The notes: generated by a model from the sequence alone, not told the origin. 60,508 nt of DNA from Thalassotalea loyana (GCF_030161435.1 NZ_BSSV01000011.1:1-60508); one strand, 5' to 3'; positions 46,226 through 55,497 are shown, numbered from the stretch's first letter. Translations and numbers: made by a program.

Positions 46226-47118
46226 TAGGAATCCTTCTTTGGTATGACGACATAAGTACCAGTAAAAACAGCCGCAACCATACTACCGCTGTATACGTTG
46301 CAAACAATTTCGGCTTTGGCCTTTTTATTCATGGTTAACCTGTCATAACTCTCAACAGTATCAGCCTTAATCACCTGAGCATGAGCATAACTTGGAATAG
46401 GTGCTAGGTATTTAATATTTCCTTGTGCCAAGACGATATCGCCCGAAAGCGCTTGCTCTTCTAGTTGCAAATGGACCCACCCCCAACCTGTAAGCGTCGC
46501 TAAGGTATTAATACTGCCAGCAAACATGGTGTTATGAAGGTTTTTATTAAACGCTAAATTACATCGAGTAATCAACGCCTGATGATCGTAACTAGCAACA
46601 AAAATTCCCATCGCCTTACTTAACGGGATAGTTGAATGCCATGTTTCAACAAGATGCTTAACCGACTCCGATGGATCTTTATCATGAAAATCTTTTTGCA
46701 TTTTATAGTGCTGAATTTTCTCATATAGCACATGAGATTCACCTAGATTTTGATAGCCAAGAGATAAATAGAAGGCCAGTGCAACATCTCGAGCATTGAG
46801 TTCGATCGTTTTCAAACCGATAGCTTTTGCTTGAACTTCACAAACAGCCATTAATTGTTTCCCGAGACCTTGGCCCTGGTGTTCACTGGATACTGCAACG
46901 TACCTAACTTGGCCTACGTTGTCATTCACTTGATGTAATCTGGCAACACCAATGATATTGTTATTATCGTCGGAAAGCATAAAGTGAAAACTACGTTCTT
47001 CTATATCATCAACTTCACTACCTTTGGGTTGCCCCCATGGTTCGCGTAATTGTTGATATCGAAATTCGTAATACTTTTCAAAGTCTTGCTTTGTTGAAGG
47101 TGAGCTTAAATGGGTCAT
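46225..47118 (-). CDS. yiiD: Bifunctional GNAT acetyltransferase / hotdog thioesterase (YiiD-like)
   Basis: A 297-residue two-domain protein. The N-terminal GNAT domain has the acetyl-CoA loop SSEHQGQGLGKQLM (about residue 78). The C-terminal half (about 150-297) is a YiiD-type hotdog thioesterase domain (TRCNLAFNKNLHNTMFAGS and AEIVCNVYSGSMVAAVFTGT). E. coli YiiD, also called FabY, has this architecture and is tied to initiation of fatty acid synthesis. The nearby dtd and yihY genes match the E. coli neighbourhood. Confidence 0.88.
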   Translation of the reverse strand: MTHLSSPSTKQDFEKYYEFRYQQLREPWGQPKGSEVDDIEERSFHFMLSDDNNNIIGVARLHQVNDNVGQVRYVAVSSEHQGQGLGKQLMAVCEVQAKAIGLKTIELNARDVALAFYLSLGYQNLGESHVLYEKIQHYKMQKDFHDKDPSESVKHLVETWHSTIPLSKAMGIFVASYDHQALITRCNLAFNKNLHNTMFAGSINTLATLTGWGWVHLQLEEQALSGDIVLAQGNIKYLAPIPSYAHAQVIKADTVESYDRLTMNKKAKAEIVCNVYSGSMVAAVFTGTYVVIPKKDS

Positions 47119-47155
47119 TCTAAGAATAATTTAGGAAAATGATTAGATAATTGTT

Positions 47156-47932
47156 ATGCGCTTATTAAACCACATAAATAGAGGAAAGGTTATCCGATTA
47201 GTCAATCAACCGACACAACGTATCGCAGTCATTGAGGATCCCCATTATTTGTGGCTTACCTTCGACAATATTATTCAAAGTGTCATGTTGAAGCGCAAAC
47301 CCGAACGCCTATTAATGCCGCACCAACAAGCTCTATTGATTCCTTTACTTTTTTCATCTCCAAAGAACATTTTAGAATTAGGGTTAGGTGGTGGTAGCTT
47401 TACACGTGCGATAACCCACTTGCTACCTGAGGCTAACTTAATAACAGCGGAATACGATAGCGACGTAATTACGTTATTCCGGGCACACTTTAATCCAACG
47501 TCAAGAAAGTACTGTATTAATCACCAAACCGGCGAGTCACTATTGCAGCAACAGCATGGTAAATACGATTGGGTTGTTTGTGATATTTATGCCCAACACA
47601 ACCATCAATTTTTGGAACAAGTAAAAGAGAGTATCGCCAACATGCGAAACCCAGCATGTTGGACAATAAATTTACCCGATCTGGATGAAAGACAACTCAA
47701 CGCATTATTAGCTGAGTTAAAACAAACCGCATTTAATCTTTATCAAACCACAGGGACTAAATACCAAGTAAGTTATTTAGAAATTCCTCGATTCAAAAAC
47801 GTTATTGTATATATATTACCAGAGCCTTGTATTGAACGAGATTCTACACATTCATCTTTACCCGCACATTTGCGACTGCGGCTAAGTACGGCTTGGAGGT
47901 TTCGACAAAAGGTTACCCTTTCAGATAAATAG
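47156..47932 (+). CDS. Spermidine synthase-like / SAM-dependent methyltransferase fold protein
   Basis: A 258-residue protein with a Rossmann methyltransferase core: ILELGLGGGSFTRAITHLLP, the acidic strand end ITAEYDSDVITLF and WVVCDIYAQHNHQFLEQV. It resembles spermine/spermidine synthase-like proteins that lack the full amine-binding N-terminus; the product is unknown. Its last 20 bp overlap the end of dtd on the other strand. It is divergent from the yiiD-like gene. Confidence 0.75.
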   Translation: MRLLNHINRGKVIRLVNQPTQRIAVIEDPHYLWLTFDNIIQSVMLKRKPERLLMPHQQALLIPLLFSSPKNILELGLGGGSFTRAITHLLPEANLITAEYDSDVITLFRAHFNPTSRKYCINHQTGESLLQQQHGKYDWVVCDIYAQHNHQFLEQVKESIANMRNPACWTINLPDLDERQLNALLAELKQTAFNLYQTTGTKYQVSYLEIPRFKNVIVYILPEPCIERDSTHSSLPAHLRLRLSTAWRFRQKVTLSDK

Positions 47933-48350
47933 TCACAGGTCCATCGTTAGTTAGCGAGACTTTCATATCCGCACCGAACTCTCCTGTTGGCACCTGAAAG
48001 CCAAGCTCTCGTAAGCACTGACAAAAATATTGGTAATACTTGTTTCCCATTTCAGGAGACGCAGCGGACGTAAAACTAGGGCGTAACCCTCTGCTTGTAT
48101 CTGCGGCTAACGTGAATTGAGAAACAACAAGAATGTCACCATCTACTTGGGCAACATTTAAATTCATTTTTCCATTTTCATCTTCAAAAATACGATATTT
48201 AGCGACTTTTTCTGCAAGTCGTTTTACGTTAGCTTCGTTATCTTCTGGTTCAACAGCTAATAACACTAACAAGCCATTACCGATTTCACCAATGACCTTT
48301 TTATCAACACTAACATTCGCCTGAGTCACACGTTGAAGTAATGCGATCAC
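47913..48350 (-). CDS. dtd: D-aminoacyl-tRNA deacylase
   Basis: A 145-residue enzyme that removes D-amino acids, and glycine from tRNA-Ala, at the tRNA 3' end. Both family motifs are present: SQFTLAADTSRGLRPSF and TNDGPVTIYL, the latter with the cis-Gly-Pro gate. The length is standard. It is 9 bp downstream of pip in the same direction. Confidence 0.97.
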   Translation of the reverse strand: MIALLQRVTQANVSVDKKVIGEIGNGLLVLLAVEPEDNEANVKRLAEKVAKYRIFEDENGKMNLNVAQVDGDILVVSQFTLAADTSRGLRPSFTSAASPEMGNKYYQYFCQCLRELGFQVPTGEFGADMKVSLTNDGPVTIYLKG

Positions 48351-48359
48351 TTCATACTC

Positions 48360-49325
48360 CTAAATTCCTTGAATAAACTCAGCCATTTTATCTGCTGCTT
48401 TACAAAATGCATCAATTGTTTGTCGTTCAAAACCACTGTGCCCTGCAACAGGCAACACTTGTAACTGTGCACTTGGCCAGCTATTAAACAACTGATAAGC
48501 AATATCAAGCTGGCAAATCATGTCATAGCGACCATGGAGGATAAACGCTGGCAAATGATTAATCTTTTCCATGTTTCCTAATAATTGCCCTTCCCTAAGG
48601 AAGCTATTGTGATAGAAAAAATACGCTGACTGCATAGCTAAACAGTGTGCTATATGAGGATCATCAATTTCATGTTTACAATCGCCTTGATGTTCAATTG
48701 ATGACATTCGATCTTCATATAAAAACCAAGCTTTACAAGCTGCTATGGCTGCCACCTCATTATCACTTTGAACTAAATGATAATAAGCTGATAATGGATC
48801 CTGGCGCTGCTCAGGGGTCAACGGTGATGTAAAGTCTCGGTAATATTCAGGGAAAAATTTTGCAACCCCATTGGGTTGATATAACCAGTCATACTCTGGT
48901 TTCGTGGCCAGAAACACACCACGTAAGATGAAACCCAAACAGCGCTTGGGATAAGATTGACCATAAGCCAAAGATAACGTTGTGCCCCATGAACCACCGG
49001 TCACGAGCCAGCGGTCGATTGAAAAATACTCCCTTATCTTTTCCATATCAGCGATTAATGCCGCAAGATCAAGGTGCTTTATGCTTGGAGAAGGAAGACT
49101 GCGTCCACAGCCGCGTTGGTCGAACAGGATAATATGATACTTTTCGGGATCAAAGTAGCGCCTAAAGTCGCTACTGGCTCCAGCACCTGGTCCTCCATGA
49201 CAATAAATGACAGGAATGCCTTGTCGATTACCCGAGTCTTCAACATATATCTGATGCTCATCACTTACATTAAGAAAATGCGTACCGTTAGCTGATATTT
49301 TAGGATAGAGACTTTTCAAGAGCAT
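48360..49325 (-). CDS. pip: Prolyl aminopeptidase (proline iminopeptidase)
   Basis: A 321-residue alpha/beta hydrolase that removes N-terminal proline from peptides. Motifs are the oxyanion-hole region IYCHGGPGAGASSDFRRYFD, FDQRGCGRS, the nucleophile elbow VTGGSWGTTLSLAYGQ, the acid HGRYDMIC and the His of PVAGHSGFE. It is cytoplasmic with no signal peptide. It precedes dtd in a minus-strand pair. Confidence 0.96.
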   Translation of the reverse strand: MLLKSLYPKISANGTHFLNVSDEHQIYVEDSGNRQGIPVIYCHGGPGAGASSDFRRYFDPEKYHIILFDQRGCGRSLPSPSIKHLDLAALIADMEKIREYFSIDRWLVTGGSWGTTLSLAYGQSYPKRCLGFILRGVFLATKPEYDWLYQPNGVAKFFPEYYRDFTSPLTPEQRQDPLSAYYHLVQSDNEVAAIAACKAWFLYEDRMSSIEHQGDCKHEIDDPHIAHCLAMQSAYFFYHNSFLREGQLLGNMEKINHLPAFILHGRYDMICQLDIAYQLFNSWPSAQLQVLPVAGHSGFERQTIDAFCKAADKMAEFIQGI

Positions 49326-49359
49326 ACCTTATTCATCGCCGTAGGCTAAGTTTAGCCAA

Positions 49360-50229
49360 TTATTCGATTATCTGAGAACTTCCTGTCGAACGATGCTCTA
49401 CCGTCACGGTAAACAAAGCACCAAGTAAAACGATTAACCAAGACAAATACACCCATGCAAACAGGATAGGGATGGTCGCTAGCGCTCCATAGATTGCTTC
49501 ATAGGAGGGTAGCAATGTGATGTACAGAGCAAACCCTTTCTTTGCAAGTTCAAAAAACACGGCAGCAAAGACGGCGCCTTTAATCGCATGTTTAAATCGA
49601 ACTTCCTTATTCGGTACTACCATGTATAAAAACAAAAACGCTAGCGTTGACGCGACAAGCGGTAATAATCGAACAAATATATTTTGGACACCTGATAATG
49701 CTGTATCACCAAAATTAACCAAAGAAATTAAATAAGAAGTAGCCGCCAAACTTGCACCTGCTAATAATGGTCCAAGCGTTAGCACCATCCAGTAAGTTGA
49801 AAATGCGGTAATCACCCGGCGTTTTTTACTGACCCCCCAGATCTTATTTAATGTCCGGTCGATAGCTGAAATCAACAACAGAGCAAACAAAAATAAAAAA
49901 CCAACCGCTACAGCCGACATTTTAGATGCATTTTGGACAAAGCCAGATAAGTGCTCTTGAACAACATCCCCTGCAGTAGGCACCAAGTTCTGATATACAA
50001 AGTTTTCGATAGCCACTTGAATATCGCTAAAAATTGGAAATGCAGTCATCATTGAAAACATCACCAGCACCAGCGGTACTAATGACATCAATGTAACGTA
50101 TGAGAGATAACCCGCGTTAACATGTGCTTCCGTTTTTACAACATTTGTCACAAATTCTTTCGAAAAAGCCTGACACTGTTTTAGCCAAACTTTTATACTA
50201 AAATCCATAATATTACTTAATTTTTCCAA
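49360..50229 (-). CDS. yihY: YihY/UPF0761 inner membrane protein
   Basis: A 289-residue polytopic protein (about six helices) of the YihY family, once mistaken for RNase BN. Family stretches are [20 protein letters not shown], the loop with [25 protein letters not shown] and [19 protein letters not shown]. Its function is not established. The start is uncertain: a TTG at 50229 or an ATG at 50208, neither with a strong ribosome binding site. It lies 34 bp upstream of pip. Confidence 0.9.
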   Translation of the reverse strand: MEKLSNIMDFSIKVWLKQCQAFSKEFVTNVVKTEAHVNAGYLSYVTLMSLVPLVLVMFSMMTAFPIFSDIQVAIENFVYQNLVPTAGDVVQEHLSGFVQNASKMSAVAVGFLFLFALLLISAIDRTLNKIWGVSKKRRVITAFSTYWMVLTLGPLLAGASLAATSYLISLVNFGDTALSGVQNIFVRLLPLVASTLAFLFLYMVVPNKEVRFKHAIKGAVFAAVFFELAKKGFALYITLLPSYEAIYGALATIPILFAWVYLSWLIVLLGALFTVTVEHRSTGSSQIIE

Positions 50230-50294
50230 TAATCACTGTATATTAAGATACTTACTTATTATTGAGAATACCAACTAAAGCTTAAGGAGAGTTT

Positions 50295-50525
50295 ATGTCG
50301 GGACAAGGTTCTGGTGGTAATGTATTAGCTGCCATTTGTAGTTTTTTCATTTCAGGTTTAGGTCAGTTAGTGCAAGGAAGAATTGGTGCTGCTGTTATGT
50401 TTTTCTTGTTGACCTGGGTTTGTTACGGTCTTGCCGCTACTGGCATATTATTTTTTATGGCGTTACCAGGTTTTATCTTCCATGTTTGGTCAATCATAGA
50501 CGCCGCTAAATTTAAGGGCGGGTAA
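50295..50525 (+). CDS. Small two-helix, TM2-like membrane protein
   Basis: A 76-residue protein with a glycine-rich start (SGQGSGGN) and helices at about 10-25 and 32-62, ending FHVWSIIDAAKFKGG. The pattern of a polar ISGLGQLVQGR loop, a hydrophobic pair and a WxxxDA end recalls TM2-domain proteins. AAGGAGAG is a strong ribosome binding site. It is 6 bp upstream of a DUF2959 lipoprotein gene and is co-transcribed with it. Confidence 0.75.
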   Translation: MSGQGSGGNVLAAICSFFISGLGQLVQGRIGAAVMFFLLTWVCYGLAATGILFFMALPGFIFHVWSIIDAAKFKGG

Positions 50526-50531
50526 TTAATT

Positions 50532-51182
50532 ATGAACATAAACACCGCAATGCTTGCTATAGGACTTGCGGCAGGCTCATTATTTATTTCCGGCTGTGAA
50601 TCGACATATTATGCAGCAATGGAAAAAGTCGGCTCTCATAAGCGTGATATTTTAGTTTCACGTGTTGAAGATGCCAATGAATCTCAACTTGAGGCACAAG
50701 AAGAGTTTCAAGATGCCTTAACGCACTTAACTAGCCTGATTAATTTTGATGGTGCAGAGTTAGCGCAACAGTACGAGGTGAGCAAAGATCATTATGACGC
50801 AAGCCAAGCCGCTGCAGATGATGTTTCTGAACGTATTGAATCGATTGAAAGCGTAGCAGATGCACTGTTTGAGGAGTGGCAAGAGGAAATAGAGCTATAC
50901 TCAAATGCTTCCCTTAAATCTCAAAGCCAAAAGCAATTGAGAAGTACACAACGCCAATACAATAGTGTTATTCGTGCGATGCGAAAGGCTGAGTCAAGAA
51001 TGTTTCCCGTGCTAGAGAAGCTGCAAGATAATGTATTGTTTCTCAAACATAATCTAAATGCAAAAGCGATTGGAGCCTTGCAGGGTGAATACAAGAATAT
51101 TCAACGTGATGTTCAAGTACTCATTGATGACATGAATACTGCGATTGAACAATCCAATCAATTTATTGAACAGATCAAATAG
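50532..51182 (+). CDS. DUF2959-family lipoprotein
   Basis: A 216-residue lipoprotein with lipobox ISG-C at Cys22. The body is helical and charged, with long coiled-coil stretches (about 45-120 and 150-216). The segment after the cysteine, YYAAMEKVGSHKRDILVSRV, is the hallmark of DUF2959. No function is known for the family. It follows the small membrane gene by 6 bp and ends at a hairpin. Confidence 0.85.
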   Translation: MNINTAMLAIGLAAGSLFISGCESTYYAAMEKVGSHKRDILVSRVEDANESQLEAQEEFQDALTHLTSLINFDGAELAQQYEVSKDHYDASQAAADDVSERIESIESVADALFEEWQEEIELYSNASLKSQSQKQLRSTQRQYNSVIRAMRKAESRMFPVLEKLQDNVLFLKHNLNAKAIGALQGEYKNIQRDVQVLIDDMNTAIEQSNQFIEQIK

Positions 51183-51188
51183 TCGTTG

Positions 51189-51216
51189 AGAGGCTTAATA
51201 TAACTTTTAAGCCTCT
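51189..51216 (+). terminator. Terminator after the DUF2959 gene
   Basis: AGAGGCTTAA - 8 nt - TTAAGCCTCT is a perfect 10-bp stem followed by GTTTCCTTCTT, a modest T-rich tail. The right arm contains the stop codon of the small minus-strand gene. Confidence 0.6.
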
Positions 51217-51362
51217 GTTTCCTTCTTGATTAGCATTGTCGAAAGCAACTCTTCAAGTTCGCCAAGTTGATTTTTATCGCCTTTGCCTTGCTCAAACTTT
51301 TCAGTAAGTGCTCGTAAAAGCTCCAACTTTTCTTTATCCAAGTTGTATGGGTAAATAACCAT
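51207..51362 (-). CDS. Small 51-residue protein of unknown function
   Basis: I translated this short frame directly. It begins MVIYPYNLDKEKLELLRALT, continues with a helical, Glu/Lys-rich stretch (FEQGKGDKNQLGELEELL) and ends LIKKETEA. GGACGAG is close before the ATG. It starts 20 bp after the stop of another small gene in the same direction, so the two form a pair. The amphipathic leucine pattern suggests a coiled coil. No family is recognised. Confidence 0.55.
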   Translation of the reverse strand: MVIYPYNLDKEKLELLRALTEKFEQGKGDKNQLGELEELLSTMLIKKETEA

Positions 51363-51382
51363 TACTCGTCCATGTTTTCTTA

Positions 51383-51565
51383 TTAATGATGTACTCTTAA
51401 TGTCGGCTCTTGATGATGCTCATCAATCACAGACTGGTCGTCGCGACCAAAATTAATGTATTGTCGATATAATTGCTTCAATTCCATTTGTTCTTCATTA
51501 GACGCAAGTCCTGAAAGCACCTTTTCAAACAATGAATTCATGCGGGAAAGTCTTTGCTGATTCAT
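51383..51565 (-). CDS. Small 60-residue protein of unknown function
   Basis: A charged, mostly helical protein (NQQRLSRMNSLFEKVLSGLA, then SNEEQMELKQLYRQYINFGR) with a His-rich C-terminus. AAAGGAGATAG before the ATG is a near-perfect ribosome binding site, which makes it a credible gene. It is the first of two small genes. A 16/19 match to the palindrome of the SPFH operon lies about 63 bp upstream. No family is recognised. Confidence 0.65.
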   Translation of the reverse strand: MNQQRLSRMNSLFEKVLSGLASNEEQMELKQLYRQYINFGRDDQSVIDEHHQEPTLRVHH

Positions 51566-51877
51566 TTCTATCTCCTTTAGAACAAATATTCTTACTCTAA
51601 AGTGTAATCGAAGATTTGAGTTTGTCTGTTGGCATATTATGTAAATTTATATGACAAATCCCACTTAAACTGGAAGTAAGAATTAATTCTACAAAAGAAA
51701 CAATAGGTTAAAGACCACATATGAATCATGGGATAATATTTCTTACATGTTTTTGAGACATGTCTTACAAATTAAACATGTTTTCATCACCAGATTCTGC
51801 ATCCTACTATTAGCTCATAGCTGAAGCTAAAGCTTAACTAGCCCCGCATGTAGCATAAAATACAGATAGCCAGAAAC
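51566..51877. other. Intergenic region between small genes and typA
   Basis: About 310 bp without a credible gene. It holds the ribosome binding site and promoter region of the small-gene pair, the 19-bp motif at 51628, and three ACATGT hexamers (51745, 51758, 51776) of unknown meaning. The right edge leads into the typA terminator. Confidence 0.5.
51628..51646 (-). promoter_or_regulatory. Imperfect copy of the SPFH-operon palindrome
   Basis: GTTGGCATATTATGTAAAT matches the 19-bp palindrome at 40978-40996 at 16 of 19 positions, including the central CATATTATGT. It is upstream of the two small minus-strand genes. A shared regulator is inferred. Confidence 0.4.
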
Positions 51878-51906
51878 AAAAAAAGCGCTCTACTGAGCGC
51901 TTTTTT
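51878..51906 (-). terminator. typA terminator
   Basis: AAAAAAAGCGCTC - TACT - GAGCGCTTTTTT, 17 bp after the typA stop. T-runs are present on both strands. Confidence 0.88.
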
Positions 51907-51922
51907 ATTCGTTAATCACTAA

Positions 51923-53749
51923 TTATTTTTTAGCGTTACGACTTTCACGTTTACGATCTGATTCTTTCAAGAACTTCTTACGAATACGGATATTCTCAGG
52001 CGTTACTTCTACTAATTCATCATCATCAATAAACTCTAACGCTTGCTCTAACGTCATTTGAATCGGCGGCGTTAACACTTGCGCGTCATCAGTACCTGAT
52101 GCACGAACGTTAGTTAACTGCTTACCTTTAAGAGCATTTACCGTTAAGTCATTGTCACGGCTATGAATACCGATGATCATGCCTTCGTATACTTCTACAC
52201 CGTGACCAATCATTAAGCGACCACGCTCTTGTAAGTTAAATAATGCATTCGTTAACGCTTTACCTTGAGCATTAGCAATCAATACACCATTTAAGCGTTG
52301 ACCAATCTCACCACCTTTGTGCGGACCGTATTGCAAGAATGTGTGGTAAATCAAACCAGAACCAGACGTTAATGTCATGAACTCCGTTTGGAAACCAATT
52401 AAACCACGGCTAGGCATGATGAAGTCCATACGGATACGGCCTTTACCATCTGGTGCCATGTCAGTAAGTTCAGCCTTACGTAAGCCCATTTTCTCCATGA
52501 TAGAACCTTGATGCTCTTCTTCAACATCAATTGTTACTGTTTCATATGGCTCTTCAAGTTGACCGTCAACTTCGCGCATAATTACTTCAGGGCGAGATAC
52601 TGCTAATTCGTAACCTTCACGACGCATGTTCTCAATTAAAATACCTAAGTGAAGCTCACCACGACCAGATACCTTAAATTTATCTGGATCGTCTAACTGT
52701 TGAACGCGTAGCGCTACGTTATGAATAAGCTCTTTGTCTAAACGGTCTTTAATATTACGTGAAGTAACATATTTACCTTCTTGACCAGAAAATGGTGAGG
52801 TATTTACTTGGAAGGTCATTGTAACTGTTGGCTCATCAACAGATAATGCCGGTAATGGAGCAACTTCATTTGGACAACAAATCGTGTCTGAAATTTTCAG
52901 CTCACCTAAACCAGTAATCGCGATAATGTCACCAGCATTAGCTTCTTCAACTTCATTACGTTCAAGCCCCAAGTAACCAAATACTTTACCTACTTTACCG
53001 TTATGCACAGGACCCGCAGCTGTTTGAATCGTTACTTGTTGGTTTGGCTTGACGCTACCACGAGTAATACGACCAACACCAATTACACCCAAGTAAGAGC
53101 TGTAATCAAGTTGTGAGATTTGCATTTGGAATGCGCCTTCCGGATCGGCATCTGGTGCAGGTACTTGATCAACGATAGTTTGGAAAAGAGGTGTCATATC
53201 GCTACCTTCTTCACCTTCATCCAACGAAGCCCAACCGTTAATTGCAGAAGCATAAACAACTTGGAAATCTAACTGATCGTCAGTTGCGCCTAAGTTATCA
53301 AATAGGTCGAATACTTGATCCATTACCCATTCAGGGCGAGCACCTGGCTTATCAATTTTGTTGATAACAACAATTGGCTTTAAGCCTTGAGCGAAAGCTT
53401 TTTGAGTTACGAAACGCGTTTGAGGCATAGGACCTTCCTGCGCATCAACGATAAGCAATACTGAGTCAACCATTGACATAACACGTTCAACTTCACCACC
53501 AAAGTCGGCGTGACCTGGGGTATCTACGATGTTAACGCGGTAATCTTGCCACGTGATCGCAGTATTTTTCGCTAAAATCGTAATACCACGTTCTTTTTCA
53601 ATATCATTTGAATCCATCACGCGATCTTCAAGTTCAGTGCGTGAATCTAACGTTCCAGATTGCTCTAATAATTTGTCAACTAGGGTTGTTTTACCGTGGT
53701 CAACGTGCGCAATAATCGCGACATTTCTTAATTTATCTAACACAGGCAT
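51923..53749 (-). CDS. typA: Ribosome-associated GTPase TypA/BipA
   Basis: A 608-residue translational GTPase related to EF-G that helps 50S assembly and stress adaptation. G motifs are AHVDHGKTTLVDKLL, IVDTPGHADFGGE and VINKIDKPGARPE. The EF-G-like domains and the BipA-specific C-terminal domain follow (SRGLIGFQTEFMTLTSGSGL, then NALFNLQERGRLMIGHGVEV). It is divergent from glnA, as in E. coli. Confidence 0.97.
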   Translation of the reverse strand: MPVLDKLRNVAIIAHVDHGKTTLVDKLLEQSGTLDSRTELEDRVMDSNDIEKERGITILAKNTAITWQDYRVNIVDTPGHADFGGEVERVMSMVDSVLLIVDAQEGPMPQTRFVTQKAFAQGLKPIVVINKIDKPGARPEWVMDQVFDLFDNLGATDDQLDFQVVYASAINGWASLDEGEEGSDMTPLFQTIVDQVPAPDADPEGAFQMQISQLDYSSYLGVIGVGRITRGSVKPNQQVTIQTAAGPVHNGKVGKVFGYLGLERNEVEEANAGDIIAITGLGELKISDTICCPNEVAPLPALSVDEPTVTMTFQVNTSPFSGQEGKYVTSRNIKDRLDKELIHNVALRVQQLDDPDKFKVSGRGELHLGILIENMRREGYELAVSRPEVIMREVDGQLEEPYETVTIDVEEEHQGSIMEKMGLRKAELTDMAPDGKGRIRMDFIMPSRGLIGFQTEFMTLTSGSGLIYHTFLQYGPHKGGEIGQRLNGVLIANAQGKALTNALFNLQERGRLMIGHGVEVYEGMIIGIHSRDNDLTVNALKGKQLTNVRASGTDDAQVLTPPIQMTLEQALEFIDDDELVEVTPENIRIRKKFLKESDRKRESRNAKK

Positions 53750-53777
53750 ATGCTCATAGGGCTACAATTGGGCGCGA

Positions 53778-53783
53778 ATTATA
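53778..53783 (-). promoter_or_regulatory. typA -10 element
   Basis: A perfect TATAAT on the minus strand, about 29 bp before the typA start. A weak -35 (TTTATT) lies 17 bp upstream. Confidence 0.5.
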
Positions 53784-53867
53784 CAGGAGTACGATAGACA
53801 AATAAAACAGTTAGTGATTTTATTCATCTTGCACTACTATAAAGCAAACATATTCAAAACAGCACGG

Positions 53868-53884
53868 TGCACCATCATTGTGCA
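53868..53884 (+). promoter_or_regulatory. NtrC binding site 1 of glnA
   Basis: TGCACCATCATTGTGCA fits the NtrC consensus TGCACC-N5-GGTGCA with one mismatch. It is centred about 108 bp before the predicted start of the sigma54 transcript. Confidence 0.85.
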
Positions 53885-53889
53885 GAGAT

Positions 53890-53906
53890 AGCACCAAAAA
53901 CGTGCA
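53890..53906 (+). promoter_or_regulatory. NtrC binding site 2 of glnA
   Basis: AGCACCAAAAACGTGCA fits the NtrC consensus with two mismatches. Its centre is 22 bp from site 1, two helical turns, which puts two NtrC dimers on one face of the DNA as in enhancers. Confidence 0.8.
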
Positions 53907-53957
53907 TACCGAGTTAAGTCAAACATAAAAGCGCTTGATATATAAGGCTTTTATCTT

Positions 53958-53973
53958 TGGCACACTTTTGGCT
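53958..53973 (+). promoter_or_regulatory. Sigma54 promoter of glnA
   Basis: TGGCACACTTTTGGCT matches the -24/-12 consensus TGGCAC-N5-TTGCW with the invariant GG and GC at the right spacing. Transcription should start near 53984, about 53 bp before glnA. Confidence 0.85.
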
Positions 53974-54036
53974 ATTGGTAGAACAAGCAAAAATGTCCAA
54001 CATTTAAAAATTACATAACTTCACTGGAGACTGAGA

Positions 54037-55443
54037 ATGTCACAAGCTGTTTTAGACCTAATCAAAGAAAACGACGTTAAGTTCGTTGATTTACGTTTCA
54101 CTGACTCAAAAGGTAAAGAGCAACACGTATCGCTTCCTTACCACCAAGTAGACGAAGACTTTTTCGAAGAAGGTAAAATGTTCGATGGTTCTTCAATCGC
54201 TGGTTGGAAAGGTATTAACGAATCAGACATGGTATTAATGCCTGACGCGACAACTGCTGTTTTAGACCCGTTCACAGAAGAAGTTACTTTAAACATCCGT
54301 TGTGACATCGTTGAACCTGCAACTATGCAAGGTTACAGCCGTGACCCTCGTTCAGTAGCTAAACGCGCTGAAGAATACATGCGTTCAACAGGTATCGCTG
54401 ATACTGTTTTATTTGGTCCTGAGCCAGAGTTCTTCGTATTTGACGACGTAAAATTCCACGCTGACATGTCAGGTGCTTCATACTCAATCGACGACAAAGA
54501 AGCTGAGTGGAACTCAAACGCAGATTATGAAGATGGTAACCACGGTCACCGTCCAGGTGTTAAAGGCGGTTACTTCCCAGTTGCACCAGTTGACTCTTCA
54601 CAAGACTTACGTTCAGCAATGTGTTTAGTTATGGAAGAAATGGGCTTAGTTGTTGAAGCGCATCACCATGAAGTTGCTACATGTGGCCAAAACGAAATCG
54701 CTTGTCGTTTTAACACAATGGTTAACAAAGCTGATGAAGTTCAAATCTATAAGTATGTTGTTCACAACGTAGCTCACGCTTACGGTAAAACAGCGACTTT
54801 CATGCCTAAGCCATTAGTTGGTGATAACGGTACTGGTATGCACTGTCACCAATCTTTAGCAAAAGATGGTGTTAACTTATTCGCTGGTGACAAGTACGGC
54901 GGATTATCAGAAACTGCTTTATACTACATCGGTGGTATTATCAAGCACGCTAAAGCATTGAACGCATTCACTAACGCTTCAACGAACTCGTACAAGCGTT
55001 TAGTTCCAGGTTTCGAAGCACCAGTAATGCTTGCTTACTCAGCTCGTAACCGTTCAGCTTCAATCCGTATTCCAGTAGTACCTTCACCAAAAGCTCGTCG
55101 TATCGAAGTTCGCTTCCCTGATCCAACAGCTAACCCATACTTAGCATTCTCTGCAATGTTAATGGCTGGCCTTGACGGTATCAAAAACAAGATCCACCCT
55201 GGCGATGCAATGGATAAAGACTTATACGACTTACCAGCAGAAGAAGCAGCAGCAATTCCACAAGTTGCATCATCTTTCGAAGAAGCTCTTGATGCATTAG
55301 AAGCAGACAAAGAGTTCTTAATGGCAGGCGGCGTAATGGATTCAGACATGATTGATGCTTACATCGGTCTTAAGCGTGATGAAGTTGAAACATTAAACTC
55401 AACGACTCACCCAGTTGAATTCAAAATGTACTACAGCTGTTAA
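54037..55443 (+). CDS. glnA: Glutamine synthetase type I
   Basis: A 468-residue dodecameric enzyme that makes glutamine from glutamate, ammonia and ATP. Motifs include [13 protein letters not shown], the ATP site [13 protein letters not shown], and the metal/glutamate region [14 protein letters not shown]. The adenylylation tyrosine is Y397 in [11 protein letters not shown], so the enzyme should be under GlnE/PII control. The length equals the E. coli protein. GGAGACTGAGA precedes the ATG. Codon use is that of a highly expressed gene. Transcription is nitrogen-controlled through the sites upstream. Confidence 0.98.
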   Translation: MSQAVLDLIKENDVKFVDLRFTDSKGKEQHVSLPYHQVDEDFFEEGKMFDGSSIAGWKGINESDMVLMPDATTAVLDPFTEEVTLNIRCDIVEPATMQGYSRDPRSVAKRAEEYMRSTGIADTVLFGPEPEFFVFDDVKFHADMSGASYSIDDKEAEWNSNADYEDGNHGHRPGVKGGYFPVAPVDSSQDLRSAMCLVMEEMGLVVEAHHHEVATCGQNEIACRFNTMVNKADEVQIYKYVVHNVAHAYGKTATFMPKPLVGDNGTGMHCHQSLAKDGVNLFAGDKYGGLSETALYYIGGIIKHAKALNAFTNASTNSYKRLVPGFEAPVMLAYSARNRSASIRIPVVPSPKARRIEVRFPDPTANPYLAFSAMLMAGLDGIKNKIHPGDAMDKDLYDLPAEEAAAIPQVASSFEEALDALEADKEFLMAGGVMDSDMIDAYIGLKRDEVETLNSTTHPVEFKMYYSC

Positions 55444-55468
55444 TTATTGATTAACCTGTATATTTAGT

Positions 55469-55497
55469 AAAAAAGCTCACTTCGGTGAGCTTTTTTT
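55469..55497 (+). terminator. glnA terminator
   Basis: AAAAAGCTCAC - TTCG - GTGAGCTTTTTTT has a C(UUCG)G tetraloop and a strong T-run, 26 bp after the glnA stop. It separates glnA from the DUF4124-glnLG genes. Confidence 0.92.
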
